NCBI RefSeq assembly: GCF_937616625.2
Contig: NC_065570.1
Location: forward strand, 45,747,665 to 45,811,664
Length of the DNA: 64,000 bases
From: Mercurialis annua
Lineage: Eukaryota > Streptophyta > Magnoliopsida > Malpighiales > Euphorbiaceae
Direction of reading: 5' to 3'
Below the pieces are notes generated by a model that searched no databases, was not told the DNA's origin, and saw only the letters and a list, made by a program, of their open reading frames with translations. Shown one piece after another: positions 1-10,948 of this stretch. Position numbers and translations under genes: made by a program. The stretch's first letter is position 1, and each line of letters starts with the position of its first letter.

Positions 1-1228
1 AAACTAGCCAAGAGAGGTCCATTGGAACGAGCTACCTATTGGGCGGCAATAGGGTTGCGTGATCACCAACACCGATTTCTAGATGTACTTCTGTCGAGGT
101 ATAGAGGTATGTCTGTCGTGTAAGTCATTGGGAAAGTAGATGCCCTGACTTCACGGGTAAACCCTGAGACGACAGTAATACAGTTACGGTCGCGGGTCAA
201 ACCGCGATGGCAGTATCATGATTACGGTCCAGGTACCAGAGATACAGAAGTGGACGGCAGTGACTCGGTTCACGGTCCTTATTCTGTTGTCTATAAGCTC
301 GTGAGATGAGTGTGTCTGTTAGGACAATTGTGGACTAGGGTTTCATATGGATCGACATATTGGTAACATATTTTATATATATAACTGTTTTATATATATG
401 ATGCGATTTTGGTATTTATCTGTAAACTGTCTACTCACTCGGAAATATTTATATTTCTGACCCCGTTGTTGTTATCCCATTTTCAGGAAATGAGCTTTGA
501 GGTTAGTCGAGCTTCCATATCCCTTCTTCAGGAAAGCTCTTCTTTGGTAATGTACGTAGGATTTTGTACTCTTAGTATGCTGCAATAGTATAAGTGTAAT
601 ATGTGCCAGCAGCCGTGCCACTAGTCCTCTGTTTAGATACTCTGATAGGATCTAGTGCACGTGTGTGTATCTTCTGTGTGGCTGCTTAATGGCATACTGT
701 ATCTAGTTACCGAGTCGGCCTCGTGTGTTTTTGTGAGGGTCAAAAACAGTATGATTTATATACGCCGGCTATGTGTAACCGGTCCGCTGTGTATTTTAAT
801 GTGTTTAATACCACCGTTGCGAGACGCAGAGGTGTCTGCATTATTTTATTAAACATATTAACAGTGGCGTGTGGATTGGAACAGGGCTGCCTAAATGTTA
901 AGGCAAGCAAAAGATAAGTCCCTGGTTTCCAGTAATCACCACGCCAGGTTTTCAAAAGGAAGCGAGGGTTGAGATAACAAGGTTATCCAACCAGTACTTC
1001 TGAAAACCAGATTTCGCATATATGTGTAATTTCAGAAATGTGTTTGAGTTAAACGAGAAAAGTTTTAACGGCGTTTTCTGAAAACGGATCGTACGCGAGG
1101 TGCGATCATTTAACAATATTTGCGAAAAATTTCTAGAGGTTCTAGGCTTGCTACGGGTTTCGGAACAACCATTCCCATTCCCTAGCGCCGGTCGTGACTT
1201 GGATTAGGGTGGAATTCGGGTCGTGACA
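1..1228 (+). repeat. Element A 5' LTR, 3' portion only
   Basis: This is the last 1228 bp of the 5' LTR, ending in GGGTCGTGACA as the 3' LTR does. It holds a polypyrimidine stretch ending TTTTCAG at about 486, conserved in related LTRs of this window. Short ORFs here recur identically at 8465-8765 because the LTRs are near-identical; they resemble no known protein and are not called as genes. Confidence 0.93.
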
Positions 1229-1232
1229 AACG

Positions 1233-1244
1233 TGGTATCAGAGC
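1233..1244 (+). other. Element A primer binding site (tRNA-iMet)
   Basis: TGGTATCAGAGC, complementary to the 3' end of plant initiator methionine tRNA, starts four bases after the LTR end. It fixes the element orientation as plus. Confidence 0.92.
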
Positions 1245-1780
1245 AACATTTTAAGTACTCGACCATCCGATGTACTGTTGCTGATACTGTTAAGTAAGAT
1301 GTGTTAGGATTGGTAAGGATTCTTAGTAGACTATTGCAGCAACATAGGATTCGAGTCATGTCTTGATATGTTTTCAGTTGTTGAAAACATTCAGCTATAA
1401 GTAGCAACTCGTATACGTCTGTAGAGTATATGTGATGTTTGATCAGGAACATATGAGATGTTCTTGTGTTTGAAACACGATACTAACAAGGGAACATGTG
1501 AGATGTTCCTGTGTTCGAGACGCTCTATTAGAGTAGTACGCAATGGTCAGATCAATTGACCAGTATTCAAGAAAGTTGATTCTGTTCGAATACAGAACGA
1601 GGCGAAGATTCCAGAAGAATCGTTTGTTCGAGAAAATAGTTAGATTTTCTCTGAACTATATGTGTGATTGCTATGTGTTTTATTTTATATGTGTTTATAA
1701 GGTGTTATCTGTTATATGAAAATGTATTTTTCTATAACTGTTATATCGGCTACTTGCGTTATGGCCACATGTGTTTCAGC

Positions 1781-1984
1781 ATGTCTGGGCCTAGTCGAGC
1801 TCAGCCGCATGTCGTGCCTGATAATCCATTAGAGGCTGAAGATTTTGCTTCAGTTTATAAGATGGATACAGACGATGATGCTATTGAATTAGAGGATCTG
1901 GAAAGATTAATGGGAAACATAAATTTTATTGACGATAGTATTGATTCAGTGTCTGAATCTACTGTTATATCAGCCTATATATAA
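1781..1984 (+). CDS. Small acidic ORF 1 in element A
   Basis: This is a 67-codon ORF starting at an internal ATG (MSGPSRAQP...) about 550 bp after the primer binding site; the open frame extends upstream to 1664 through hydrophobic, codon-poor sequence, so the internal start is preferred. It is rich in Asp and Glu (for example MDTDDD and ELEDLE) and has no zinc knuckle, protease or RT motif. Its position would suit the N-terminal part of a Gag, but no recognisable Gag pattern is seen. The corresponding part of relative B is shortened, so the ORF is not conserved there. It may be a chance ORF or a relic. Confidence 0.3.
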   Translation: MSGPSRAQPHVVPDNPLEAEDFASVYKMDTDDDAIELEDLERLMGNINFIDDSIDSVSESTVISAYI

Positions 1985-2045
1985 GGTTTAGGCTGGGGGG
2001 AAGGATTTAGAAAAGATAAACTATCTAAGGATAGTTCAATAAAGG

Positions 2046-2249
2046 ATGAGTCATTCCCCATATCAAAGGGGGGATAATGTGTATGCTAATGAGGAGAAAG
2101 AGGAACAAAGTTTGAATAGAGTGAGACGCTATGTGAGAATGTTCACGAGGAAGGTAAAGGAACGCTTATACGCCGATACGGACGAGGAAAAAAGTCCGAT
2201 GATTCGAGAGGCATTACCGCCTCAACAATCATCCTCAGGTATCAGTTAG
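2046..2249 (+). CDS. Small basic/charged ORF 2 in element A
   Basis: This is a 67-codon ORF 61 bp downstream of ORF 1. It is charged, with a basic middle segment (RVRRYVRMFTRKVKERLY) suggestive of a short amphipathic helix or nucleic-acid contact, followed by acidic residues and a Ser/Gln tail. No known domain is recognised. ORF 1 and ORF 2 are the only reasonable sense ORFs between the primer binding site and the long non-coding part. Function unknown; a chance ORF is possible. Confidence 0.28.
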   Translation: MSHSPYQRGDNVYANEEKEEQSLNRVRRYVRMFTRKVKERLYADTDEEKSPMIREALPPQQSSSGIS

Positions 2250-2299
2250 ATATGTGTCTTACGTTTAAGTAAGTACATTTATGTGTTTTAGTAGGAGAT

Positions 2300-5200
2300 A
2301 CTAAAACTAAGAAAGCATAAAGTACAGATAATGAATATCCTTAAACAAGAACACACATAGCTAATGAATAATAACTGTTAATAAACAGCCTGATAATGAA
2401 TAATATCATAAAATGTTGAATAAAGAATGATAAATCCTAATGTGAGGATTAGGAAACCTTGAAATGACACAGAGAAGTAGTTTGAAAAGAAACTTGTTAA
2501 AGTTTTGTTTTACAGTTGAACGTATAATTGTGCTCAGATGCATTAAAGGTGCATGTTGCGAAAATCACTATAGAAGAAGCATACCTGAATTTTATATATA
2601 TGATATATATTACATAAAATGATTTGATTAGGGCATGCATCATATATATTGTTATATCAGAAAATCAATAAAAAGTGAATTGAAATAGCAACTCCTTGGG
2701 GATGAGAGATGTCATCACCCTGAAGCACAATTGTATGAAAAATGTTTTGTACTGTGAATTTGAGAATTCACAATTTGTTTGAAAAGAGGGATTTAAAAGG
2801 CTTGCGCAAGCAGGACGAATAATAATTGTCTCAGACGAGATCAATTGTATTTGTCTGACAAATTGATTTGTATTTGTTAAGCGTCAGTGTACGCGAGACA
2901 AAACTGTATTTTTTTCAAACGAAAACTCTGTGATAGTGACAAGGTAGATGGGAAAAAGGGATAAAGAATAACGGTTGTATTATAGGAATAAATATTAAAA
3001 ACCTAAATTCTAGTGTTTCATACCGAGACATTTGAGATTAATGAAAGTACGGGAAGAGTAGAGAGAGTGAGAATTTATATTCTTACTCAGGAATAGACTG
3101 ATACAAGTCTAGTGATGGACTTTTATGGTAAGTAAAAGTTCGAGAGTAGACGATAGAAATTGTCGCGATTAAGATAAGAGAGTAGGATCTAATTGAACAC
3201 GACTCGATTAGTTTGACTTCAAGTAACTATATGTGAACAAAGTCATACGCACGTGTTTAATTAAACGGATTGGAGATTAGTCCTACAGACAGAGCAGATG
3301 TCAGTAATGGACATATCTCTTGAATCCATACGAGTGGTTAGATAAAACTAAAATTCATAAGTCTGAGAAGAGTAAACCTCAGCACTTAAACAATAAACCA
3401 CAACGAAAAGTCTAAAAGAAAGATGATGGAAGGAAGTGTGAGTATTCTCAGAACCAAGTAGGTACACTACTAGTTCTGATATGAGTAAAGAGGATCAATG
3501 AATATGTTAACGACTGATGTAGTTGTCAAGTCGTGTTAGCAGATATTCATTAATGAAAATGATTAATAAATCATAAAACGAACAAACAATATACTTAAAA
3601 GTATATCGAACCTGGAATCAACATAAGGTAAAGATGTTATCAAGGTGTAACGGGGATGAAGATAGTGAATTGGACAAGTGAGTTTCAAATTTTGTCTGTA
3701 AATTACCAGGGTGTAGCAAAATCCTAATAACTTGCGATCTAGCCGTTAGATCGGTTTGATATTGGGATATGATGGTCCCATGACGGTTATCTAAGTTTTA
3801 ACCGTTGCGATCGTCGAACGGAGAGGTAGGAGATGCTCGATGATGGAGATGTTGTTGTGGAACTTGCGTGAAATTTTGGCGGTAAGCCAAAAGTGCAAGT
3901 GACAACGATAAGAAGTATAAACTTTAATTAACTTGGAATTATCAACATAAGCTCCAGATATGAATATAAATGAATTTGAAAGCTGTAATGAGACAGTAAT
4001 TTCAAAGGATGAAAATTCCGAGAACCAAGCCTTATGACTATGAGGTCTAGGCTAGCTGGTAACGGAATACACATGTGATGTACATGTGTTTTAAATGTCG
4101 GGCCAGAAATATGTATAGTACGGCCGACTAAAAGTGAAAAAAATGTTTAATTAACATTTTGTTTTCAAAGTGAAATATTTTGAAAACGGAGCTAAAGTTG
4201 ATAATCAGTTAATTAAATACAATAGTAACAGCTAAAGTACAGTTGTGATAACTGTTAGCTGTGAACAAGGGAGTAGATGTGTGTGGAAAAGAGGTTAAGA
4301 AGTCTAATTAACCTTGAAAATACCGAAAACTAGTAATAGATGTATGGTTTTATGGTAATTATGAAGTAAGTTAGAAGGTGTTTTATGGTGAGATAGTTAG
4401 GTTATAATCTACACATACACCTAGATAACCGCATCATTAGGGTGAGAGGAATCCATTAATTCAATCTGTAACAGGAAGTTACTATAGATTGATAAAGAGT
4501 TAAAAGACGTTCTGTACAAGATATAGAATTCATAAGGAATTGTAAGAGATGTTAAGAATGAGTAGTCTGTTAGTGAACTAGAAGTTCAAACAGATGAAGA
4601 GGGTAAGGTTAAAGATTAAAATACTTAACCAACATTACCCTAAAGTGATTAAAAGATACGAACAATTTATAATAAGATTAAAAATCTTAGTTATAAAAGG
4701 TATAATAAAATGTACAATCAATAATAAAAATGAACTAGAGAGTTCAAGGAATAAAAAGAGAAAGTGAATTCAAAGGTGATATCATAAGACTTAGTAATAA
4801 GCTGATATCCCGGAAATGAGTTCAAAGTTTGTACTGTCTGTAAAGAAGTACAATAAAAAGAAAAAGTAATAAGATGTAATAAGAATACAAGTTTGGCTAG
4901 TAGCCAACTTCAAGGATGATTTCGGAAACCGAAAAGAGGTCGGATTAAGTTCGACTCTTCACAAAAGTTGTAGATTGAATGTTAAATTATATGAATATGA
5001 AATAATATTTGGAAAAAGACTGGTTTAAATGCTTGGTTCATTGGCTTCAATAACAGCCATGGCATCAGTTTTGCAGTCTTTTAAAATTAGCTCAAAGAGC
5101 CAACTTTGAGATCAATTTCCGATACCTTTGAGAAAGAATCTTAACTCGAAGTCTAAACGGAAGTTGTAGAAAACATTACCGACTATAGAAGCACCAAATT

Positions 5201-5705
5201 TAATTGGTAAACGGACGCTTCGGGATAAGCGATCCGGGTAGCCAAAGTAGGCCCAAAAAGAAGTAACACAAGGGAATAATTCGAGGTTAATGAATACCAA
5301 GACTTCTGATAACAAAAGTCAAGGTTATAGGTTTAGAATCTATAAGTGAAAGTACGGTGAGATGAGATGTAAAGTGATGGAGAGTTATAAGCTGTAGTTA
5401 GAGAAAAACTGCAAAGTTTAGATAACCAGTGTTCGTATACTAATAGAGAAAAGTATACGGTCTATAAAGAACAAGTAAAACAGAAATGGAAAAATTGATA
5501 GACGCAAGGTAGTTAGTGAGTTGTGTACAGCTGTGCAATTATGTCATAGGTGACAGCAATTGTGCCATAGATGACAACATTGGTGCCACAAATGACAGCA
5601 GTAATGTTTATGTGGTGAGAAGCATAGAACATGAAGTATAAAAAGTATTATTTGACTGTATAAGTAAAAGAAGAAGTATAAGTAAATTCGAGGACGAATT
5701 TATAT
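2300..5705 (+). other. Non-coding interior of element A, conserved with element B
   Basis: There are no ORFs of note on the plus strand and no pol motifs. Several blocks match the reverse complement of element B: about 2700-2790 with about 22620-22740; 3780-3960 with about 21900-22080; 4010-4060 with about 21810-21880; 5100-5210 with about 19860-20030. Order and orientation agree, so this stretch is homologous between two elements although neither encodes a protein here. Confidence 0.75.
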
Positions 5706-5718
5706 AAGGGGGAGAGAA
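5706..5718 (+). other. Element A polypurine tract
   Basis: AAGGGGGAGAGAA lies immediately upstream of the 3' LTR start TGTAATACCCC. It is preceded by the block ATTCGAGGACGAATT, also present next to the polypurine tract of element B. Confidence 0.88.
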
Positions 5719-6561
5719 TGTAATACCCCGTATTCTTATAAGCCACGTGTAAGGATTTTATTAGTCGGGAATACGTAAATTAAATTTAAGCGTAAATTTA
5801 ATTTATAAGTATCCCTAAAAGTATATCGTAATAATAGAAGTTTAAAATTTAAATTGGGGATTTAAATTTTAATAAAGAGATATGAACGAGACTAATTGAA
5901 TAAGAAATACGACTGGAGTCGTAAGATAAAAATATATTAATAATTAATATATTAATATACCACTCTAATTGGAGAGTTTAATATTTCGGATAAAACCCCG
6001 AAATTAAAATGTCGAAACTCGGAAGTCTCGACGAGTTATTAACGAATATAAGTTAAGATATATATATATAAATATAAATATATATATAATAATAAATTAA
6101 AAAAAAAAAAGAAAGATAAGAAGATGTGAGGCGGTTAGAAGTGGAGGCTAAGTAAGGAAAAATATTTCCTTTAGTCCTTGGATTCTTTACTTTAATTAGT
6201 TTTAGTTATAAATTAATTAAGTATTATTCGTTAGTCCAAATTAAAATAAAATAATATATAAGTCCCGAGCGAATAATTTTGGTGTCATTATTCGCGAAAT
6301 AATTTGACGAAGCTATCGTCAAAGTTTCATAGAATTTGGACGTAGAAAGTTTAATCAAGTGGGACTGATTTTGACCCAATAAATCTTCTGAGATTTATTG
6401 AAAATAAAATATAAGTCGGATGAGAATAAAAATTATATTTTTATTCTTATTTTATTTTATTAGATTTTTGGGTAAAGTTTCACGAAATTCGAAAGTCGTT
6501 TCCGTTTAAGTTACGGACGACTATTTAAGAATTTGAGTTAAAGTGATAAGTTAACCATTAT

Positions 6562-6572
6562 TATATATATAT
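6562..6572 (+). promoter_or_regulatory. Probable TATA box of the element A LTR
   Basis: A TATATATATAT run lies in the U3-like half of the LTR. Solo LTR C has a better TATAAATA at the aligned position (14593-14600), which supports a promoter here. Confidence 0.5.
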
Positions 6573-6955
6573 CAATTCACTTGATATGAAATGAACAGAA
6601 AGTTCATTTGCTTCATTTCAGAAGCAAAGGAGAGCTACTTGCTCTCTCCAGAGGTGACGAAGGTTAGGGTTTCGGCCCTAATCGACCGTTTCTCGATTCT
6701 AACCCCGTTTCTTCGACGATTACTCAAGTAATCGAGGTACTAATCCCGTATTAAACGTTTATTTTTAATATATTTCGATATATATCGAATATATATACGT
6801 TTATAAACGGTTACCGTATCGAATCGAACGTATACCTATTATTTTTACGTTCTGAATGCGAATATGGATATATTGGATTGTGTATACGTGTTAGGAGCGG
6901 AAAAATGAGGATGAATCACGTCGGAATGCCCCGGGAATTGAGTTTCCCCGGGGCT

Positions 6956-7138
6956 GTGCACGTTGGTGCACGGACGTGCACATATGGTGCACGAACGTGC
7001 ACCAATCTGGAGGTGCACGAACGTGCACCAAGGTGCACGAACGTGCACCATCCAGGGTGCACGACCGTGCACAATGGTGCACGATCGTGCACTAGCCAGG
7101 GGTGCACGGACGTGCACCCAAGGTGCACGGACGTGCAC
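6956..7138. repeat. Array of eight GTGCACGNNCGTGCAC palindromes in LTR A
   Basis: Perfect or near-perfect 16-bp palindromes start at 6966, 6987, 7013, 7033, 7057, 7077, 7102 and 7123, preceded by a half site at 6956. The two central bases vary (GA, AA, AA, AA, AC, AT, GA, GA). Spacing is 20-26 bp, alternating short and long. Each unit can fold into a 7-bp stem. Overlapping repetitive ORFs on both strands here (6845-7211) are by-products of the repeat. Confidence 0.93.
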
Positions 7139-9038
7139 CAGGCCGACGCCGAAGGGGGGATTCCTTTGGGGCTTTTTGCCTTATCCGTTTGACGTAGTTT
7201 CGTCGAACTAAAACGTTTAAAAACGATAACTTCTTTTGAAAGAAAGTGAAAAGAGTTTTTAAACCTAAGCTAAAGACTTTTAAAATATGATTTTAAAAGT
7301 AAAAGTTAAACGTTTAAAAAGGACTTTAAAAGAGTTAAAGTCGACGTTTAACCGGTTTAAAAGATTTAGCAAACGATGTTGCTAAATAATTAGTAGTCGA
7401 CTGTGAATGGCTTTGGCAATCAAGTCGATGCTAGTAAATGATTTTAATTAGGTATTGTTATACCTAAAATGACTTCTAGAGTGAAGTCTAAACGTTTTCT
7501 CGAGGTGAAAACGGTTTAAATGGTTTTTAAAGAGAAAGAGACCATACGTGCTATGTGTTATGTGAATTGATTGATTTGATTAAACCTAGGTTTCAGAACC
7601 TAGATGTTTATAGCAGAAACAAATATTGATGTTTGTATTGTGTGTTTTGTATGTTTGATCCGACTAGCTATCCAGCAGTCAGACCAGGACTCAGGGAAGT
7701 CTATCACACATACGGCGGTGCTAAGTAGTAACTTAGCAGTACTGTGAGTTTACGTGTTTACTTTTGAATATCAGTATTCAACTGTTTTAAATCCATAATC
7801 GCAATAGTATAAACTAGCCAAGAGAGGTCCATTGGAACGAGCTACCTATTGGGCGGCAATAGGGTTGCGTGATCACCAACACCGATTTTTAGATGTACTT
7901 CTGTCGAGGTATAGAGGTATGTCTGTCGTGTAAGTCATTGGGAAAGTAGATGCCCTGACTTCACGGGTAAACCCTGAGACGACAGTAATACAGTTACGGT
8001 CGCGGGTCAAACCGCGATGGCAGTATCATGATTACGGTCCAGGTACCAGAGATACAGAAGTGGACGGCAGTGACTCGGTTCACGGTCCTTATTCTGTTGT
8101 CTATAAGCTCGTGAGATGAGTGTGTCTGTTAGGACAATTGTGGACTAGGGTTTCATATGGATCGACATATTGGTAACATATTTTATATATATAACTGTTT
8201 TATATATATGATGCGATTTTGGTATTTATCTGTAAACTGTCTACTCACTCGGAAATATTTATATTTCTGACCCCGTTGTTGTTATCCCATTTTTAGGAAA
8301 TGAGCTTTGAGGTTAGTCGAGCTTCCATATCCCTTCTTCAGGAAAGCTCTTCTTTGGTAATGTACGTAGGATTTTGTACTCTTAGTATGCTGCAATAGTA
8401 TAAGTGTAATATGTGCCAGCAGCCGTGCCACTAGTCCTCTGTTTAGATACTCTGATAGGATCTAGTGCACGTGTGTGTATCTTCTGTGTGGCTGCTTAAT
8501 GGCATACTGTATCTAGTTACCGAGTCGGCCTCGTGTGTTTTTGTGAGGGTCAAAAACAGTATGATTTATATACGCCGGCTATGTGTAACCGGTCCGCTGT
8601 GTATTTTAATGTGTTTAATACCACCGTTGCGAGACGCAGAGGTGTCTGCATTATTTTATTAAACATATTAACGGTGGCGTGTGGATTGGAACAGGGCTGC
8701 CTAAATGTTAAGGCAAGCAAAAGATAAGTCCCTGGTTTCCAGTAATCACCACGCCAGGTTTTCAAAAGGAAGCGAGGGTTGAGATAACAAGGTTATCCAA
8801 CCAGTACTTCTGAAAACCAGATTTCGCATATATGTGTAATTTCAGAAATGTGTTTGAGTTAAACGAGAAAAGTTTTAACGGCGTTTTCTGAAAACGGATC
8901 GTACGCGAGGTGCGATCATTTAACAATATTTGCGAAAAATTTCTAGAGGTTCTAGGCTTGCTACGGGTTTCGGAACAACCATTCCCATTCCCTAGCGCCG
9001 GTCGTGACTTGGATTAGGGTGGAATTCGGGTCGTGACA

Positions 9039-10948
9039 GGAATGAACTCTTATTTTATCTTGGATTGCAGTACCCTGTTGATTGTTGGAATTCTTGATTT
9101 GTTGTTCTTGATTCATTGTGTTGTTTGTTAAGGAATTGATGATTTTGGGAAGCGTTGGTTTTCAAGGTTTTGTTTACTGTATATGTTGTAGTTTGGTTTT
9201 GTACGTGTAGAAGAAGATGAGGTGTCACTGAGTGGTTGGCTTGTTTTGACTCTTTTTGGTTAAATGGCTATTTTAGTCACTGATTTTTTTTGCTTAAGAC
9301 AAATGGTTCTTTAAGTTAATTATTAACTGTTTTATAATAGATTTTGATTTTAATCTACGGATTTAGTTTCGACTTATAATTTGGCAATTTAATAATTTAA
9401 TTTGGCAAGAACAACAAATCTACGGATTTAGTTTCGACTTATAATTTGGCAATTCAATATTAATCTTATTATAATTTAAATGATTTTAAATTTAATTATT
9501 TATTTTGACTATAATAAATGGGAATTTGATATTTATATCTAATCTATAATTTTAGAGATTTTTGGGTTAATGTGCCAATTTGGCTAAATTTATAATTTAG
9601 CCTTTTAATTATTTACTAAATTATTTTAGTAAGCTATTTTGCCGGTAATTATTGATTACTTGGGTTTCAAGCTATTGAGTTCCATTTTGATATTTAATTA
9701 ATATTTTTATCAAATTATAATTATAAACTATTGTTTATAATTTTGGATTTATGGTTGGGTCGGGTTAGACCTGGGTCGCCCGACATGTGGGTTTATCTCG
9801 GTAGGTTTAAGAAACTCGGCTAACCCACTATTTGAGGAATTGATTTTAATCATCATTTAAATATTATTTAAGTAAAATTGGATTAGATTTTAAAGTGTGA
9901 ACTCAATAGACTTGAATTGTTTTACGGCATTATAATTTATTTGAGAATTGTGTTTTTTTGTGTGACTTTTATCTGTCTTATTATTTGTGCAAGTCCTACT
10001 TGGTGTCTAGTATTCTTAGAGTTAGGGGTTGGAGTGATTTAAACTTATGATTTATTTATTAGACTCTTCGACTACTCGCGCTCCGGAGTCGAACCAGGGG
10101 TTAGCTGTTTGTCAAAATTTCACGTGGATAAGCAAGCAGCGATTTTGTAGTGTTATTTACCGCTTTATTAAGTACCGCATCATATTTTAGTATTATAAAT
10201 GTTTTTGAACTGTTTTAAACGATTATGAATCTAGATTGAAACGAGCTACTCGATAGGCTAGTATCGAGACTGTGTGCACCGATAAGTACTTTGAGATCGG
10301 CAGACTAATGTCTTACTTACGCTGGTATATGACGAGAATTTTTTTCCCGTCCACTCTAGGTTCAGTATGTATGCTGGTATCATTTCAGTACTGTATTTCC
10401 ATAATTTTACGTATAATAGCATAAAAGGATTTGTTTTAAAGGTTTTAAACTTAATAAATGTAAATAGCATTATGAACTCATCTATGTATATCTAACCCCG
10501 TTGTTTTCCCAATTTTTCCAGGTTTATGATTTGAAAGCTTGGTCATCTCCAATTTTTTCTTAGAGGTTTTTATGTTAATAAAACTAGTCTATTGTTTTAA
10601 ACTCTTACACCGCAGTATAACTAGTATTTATTTTGATTATCATACTTTGAATTGTCGGATTGGTCCGATTGTTTATTATTACCTTTGGCATGTATACTTT
10701 GGAGTTATCTCGTTATATATAAGGCATGCTGTTGAGACTCGGTTCAGCTGAGCATTTCAGATATTTAAGTTTTTTTATATTAGAACTATGATATAAATTG
10801 CTAGACTTAGGTTGGAGTCTTGTTTGCCCCCGAGCAGTGTTTTCTGCAGGTTTATATGTTTGATTGTTTTCCACAAGGCTTGCTATGGGTTTTGGTACGA
10901 TCATATCCATAGTCTAGCGCCGGTCGCGATCCATGAAATTGGGTCATG
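9039..10948 (+). repeat. Degenerate LTR-like sequence related to element A
   Basis: The right end matches the 3' end of LTR A: CTTGCTATGGGTTTTGG, then TAGCGCCGGTCGCGA, ending GGGTCATGAC near 10948. At 10493-10525 it has the CCCCGTTGTT...TTCCAGG block seen in LTR A. The left part is AT-rich without clear homology. It is probably the 3' half of an older related LTR, lacking a definable start. No coding sequence is seen. Confidence 0.55.
9352..9454 (+). repeat. Short direct repeat, 38 bp, period 65 bp
   Basis: The block beginning AATCTACGGATTTAG at 9352-9389 recurs identically at 9417-9454. Two copies only; probably a local slippage duplication. Confidence 0.8.

Larger units (their letters stand above)
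1..9038 (+). mobile_element. Element A: LARD-like LTR retrotransposon (5' end outside window)
   Basis: Positions 1-1228 repeat at 7811-9038 with no gaps and only three transitions (79/7889, 484/8294, 863/8673). The first copy is followed by a tRNA-iMet primer binding site; the second belongs to a 3320-bp LTR preceded by a polypurine tract. The interior (1229-5718, 4490 bp) shows no reverse transcriptase, integrase or RNase H in any frame, only two short ORFs near its start. Very long LTRs plus a long non-coding interior is the LARD design, so mobilisation must be in trans. About 0.24% divergence over the sequenced part of the LTR pair implies recent insertion. The left target duplication lies outside; the base run after the right end is GGAAT. 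Confidence 0.9.
5719..9038 (+). repeat. Element A 3' LTR, complete (3320 bp)
   Basis: It begins TGTAATACCCC after the polypurine tract and ends GGGTCGTGACA. It contains a TATA-like run (6562-6572), a palindrome array (6956-7138) and a conserved polypyrimidine-AG at 8296. It aligns over most of its length with solo LTR C (14047-25362 minus insertions), which has only a remnant in place of the palindrome array. Confidence 0.93.

Noticed and set aside
655..955. Small ORFs repeated at 8465-8765
   Set aside because: They are identical only because the LTRs are identical; frames on both strands overlap and no domain is seen.
6966..7138. Possible CRISPR-like array
   Set aside because: Units are 16-bp palindromes with 4-10-bp spacers in a plant LTR; spacer size, context and missing cas genes exclude it.
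6845..7211. Overlapping repetitive ORFs on both strands (His/Arg/Ala/Pro and Gly/Ala/Arg/Thr/Cys repeats)
   Set aside because: They are translations of the GTGCAC palindrome array in several frames, not genes.
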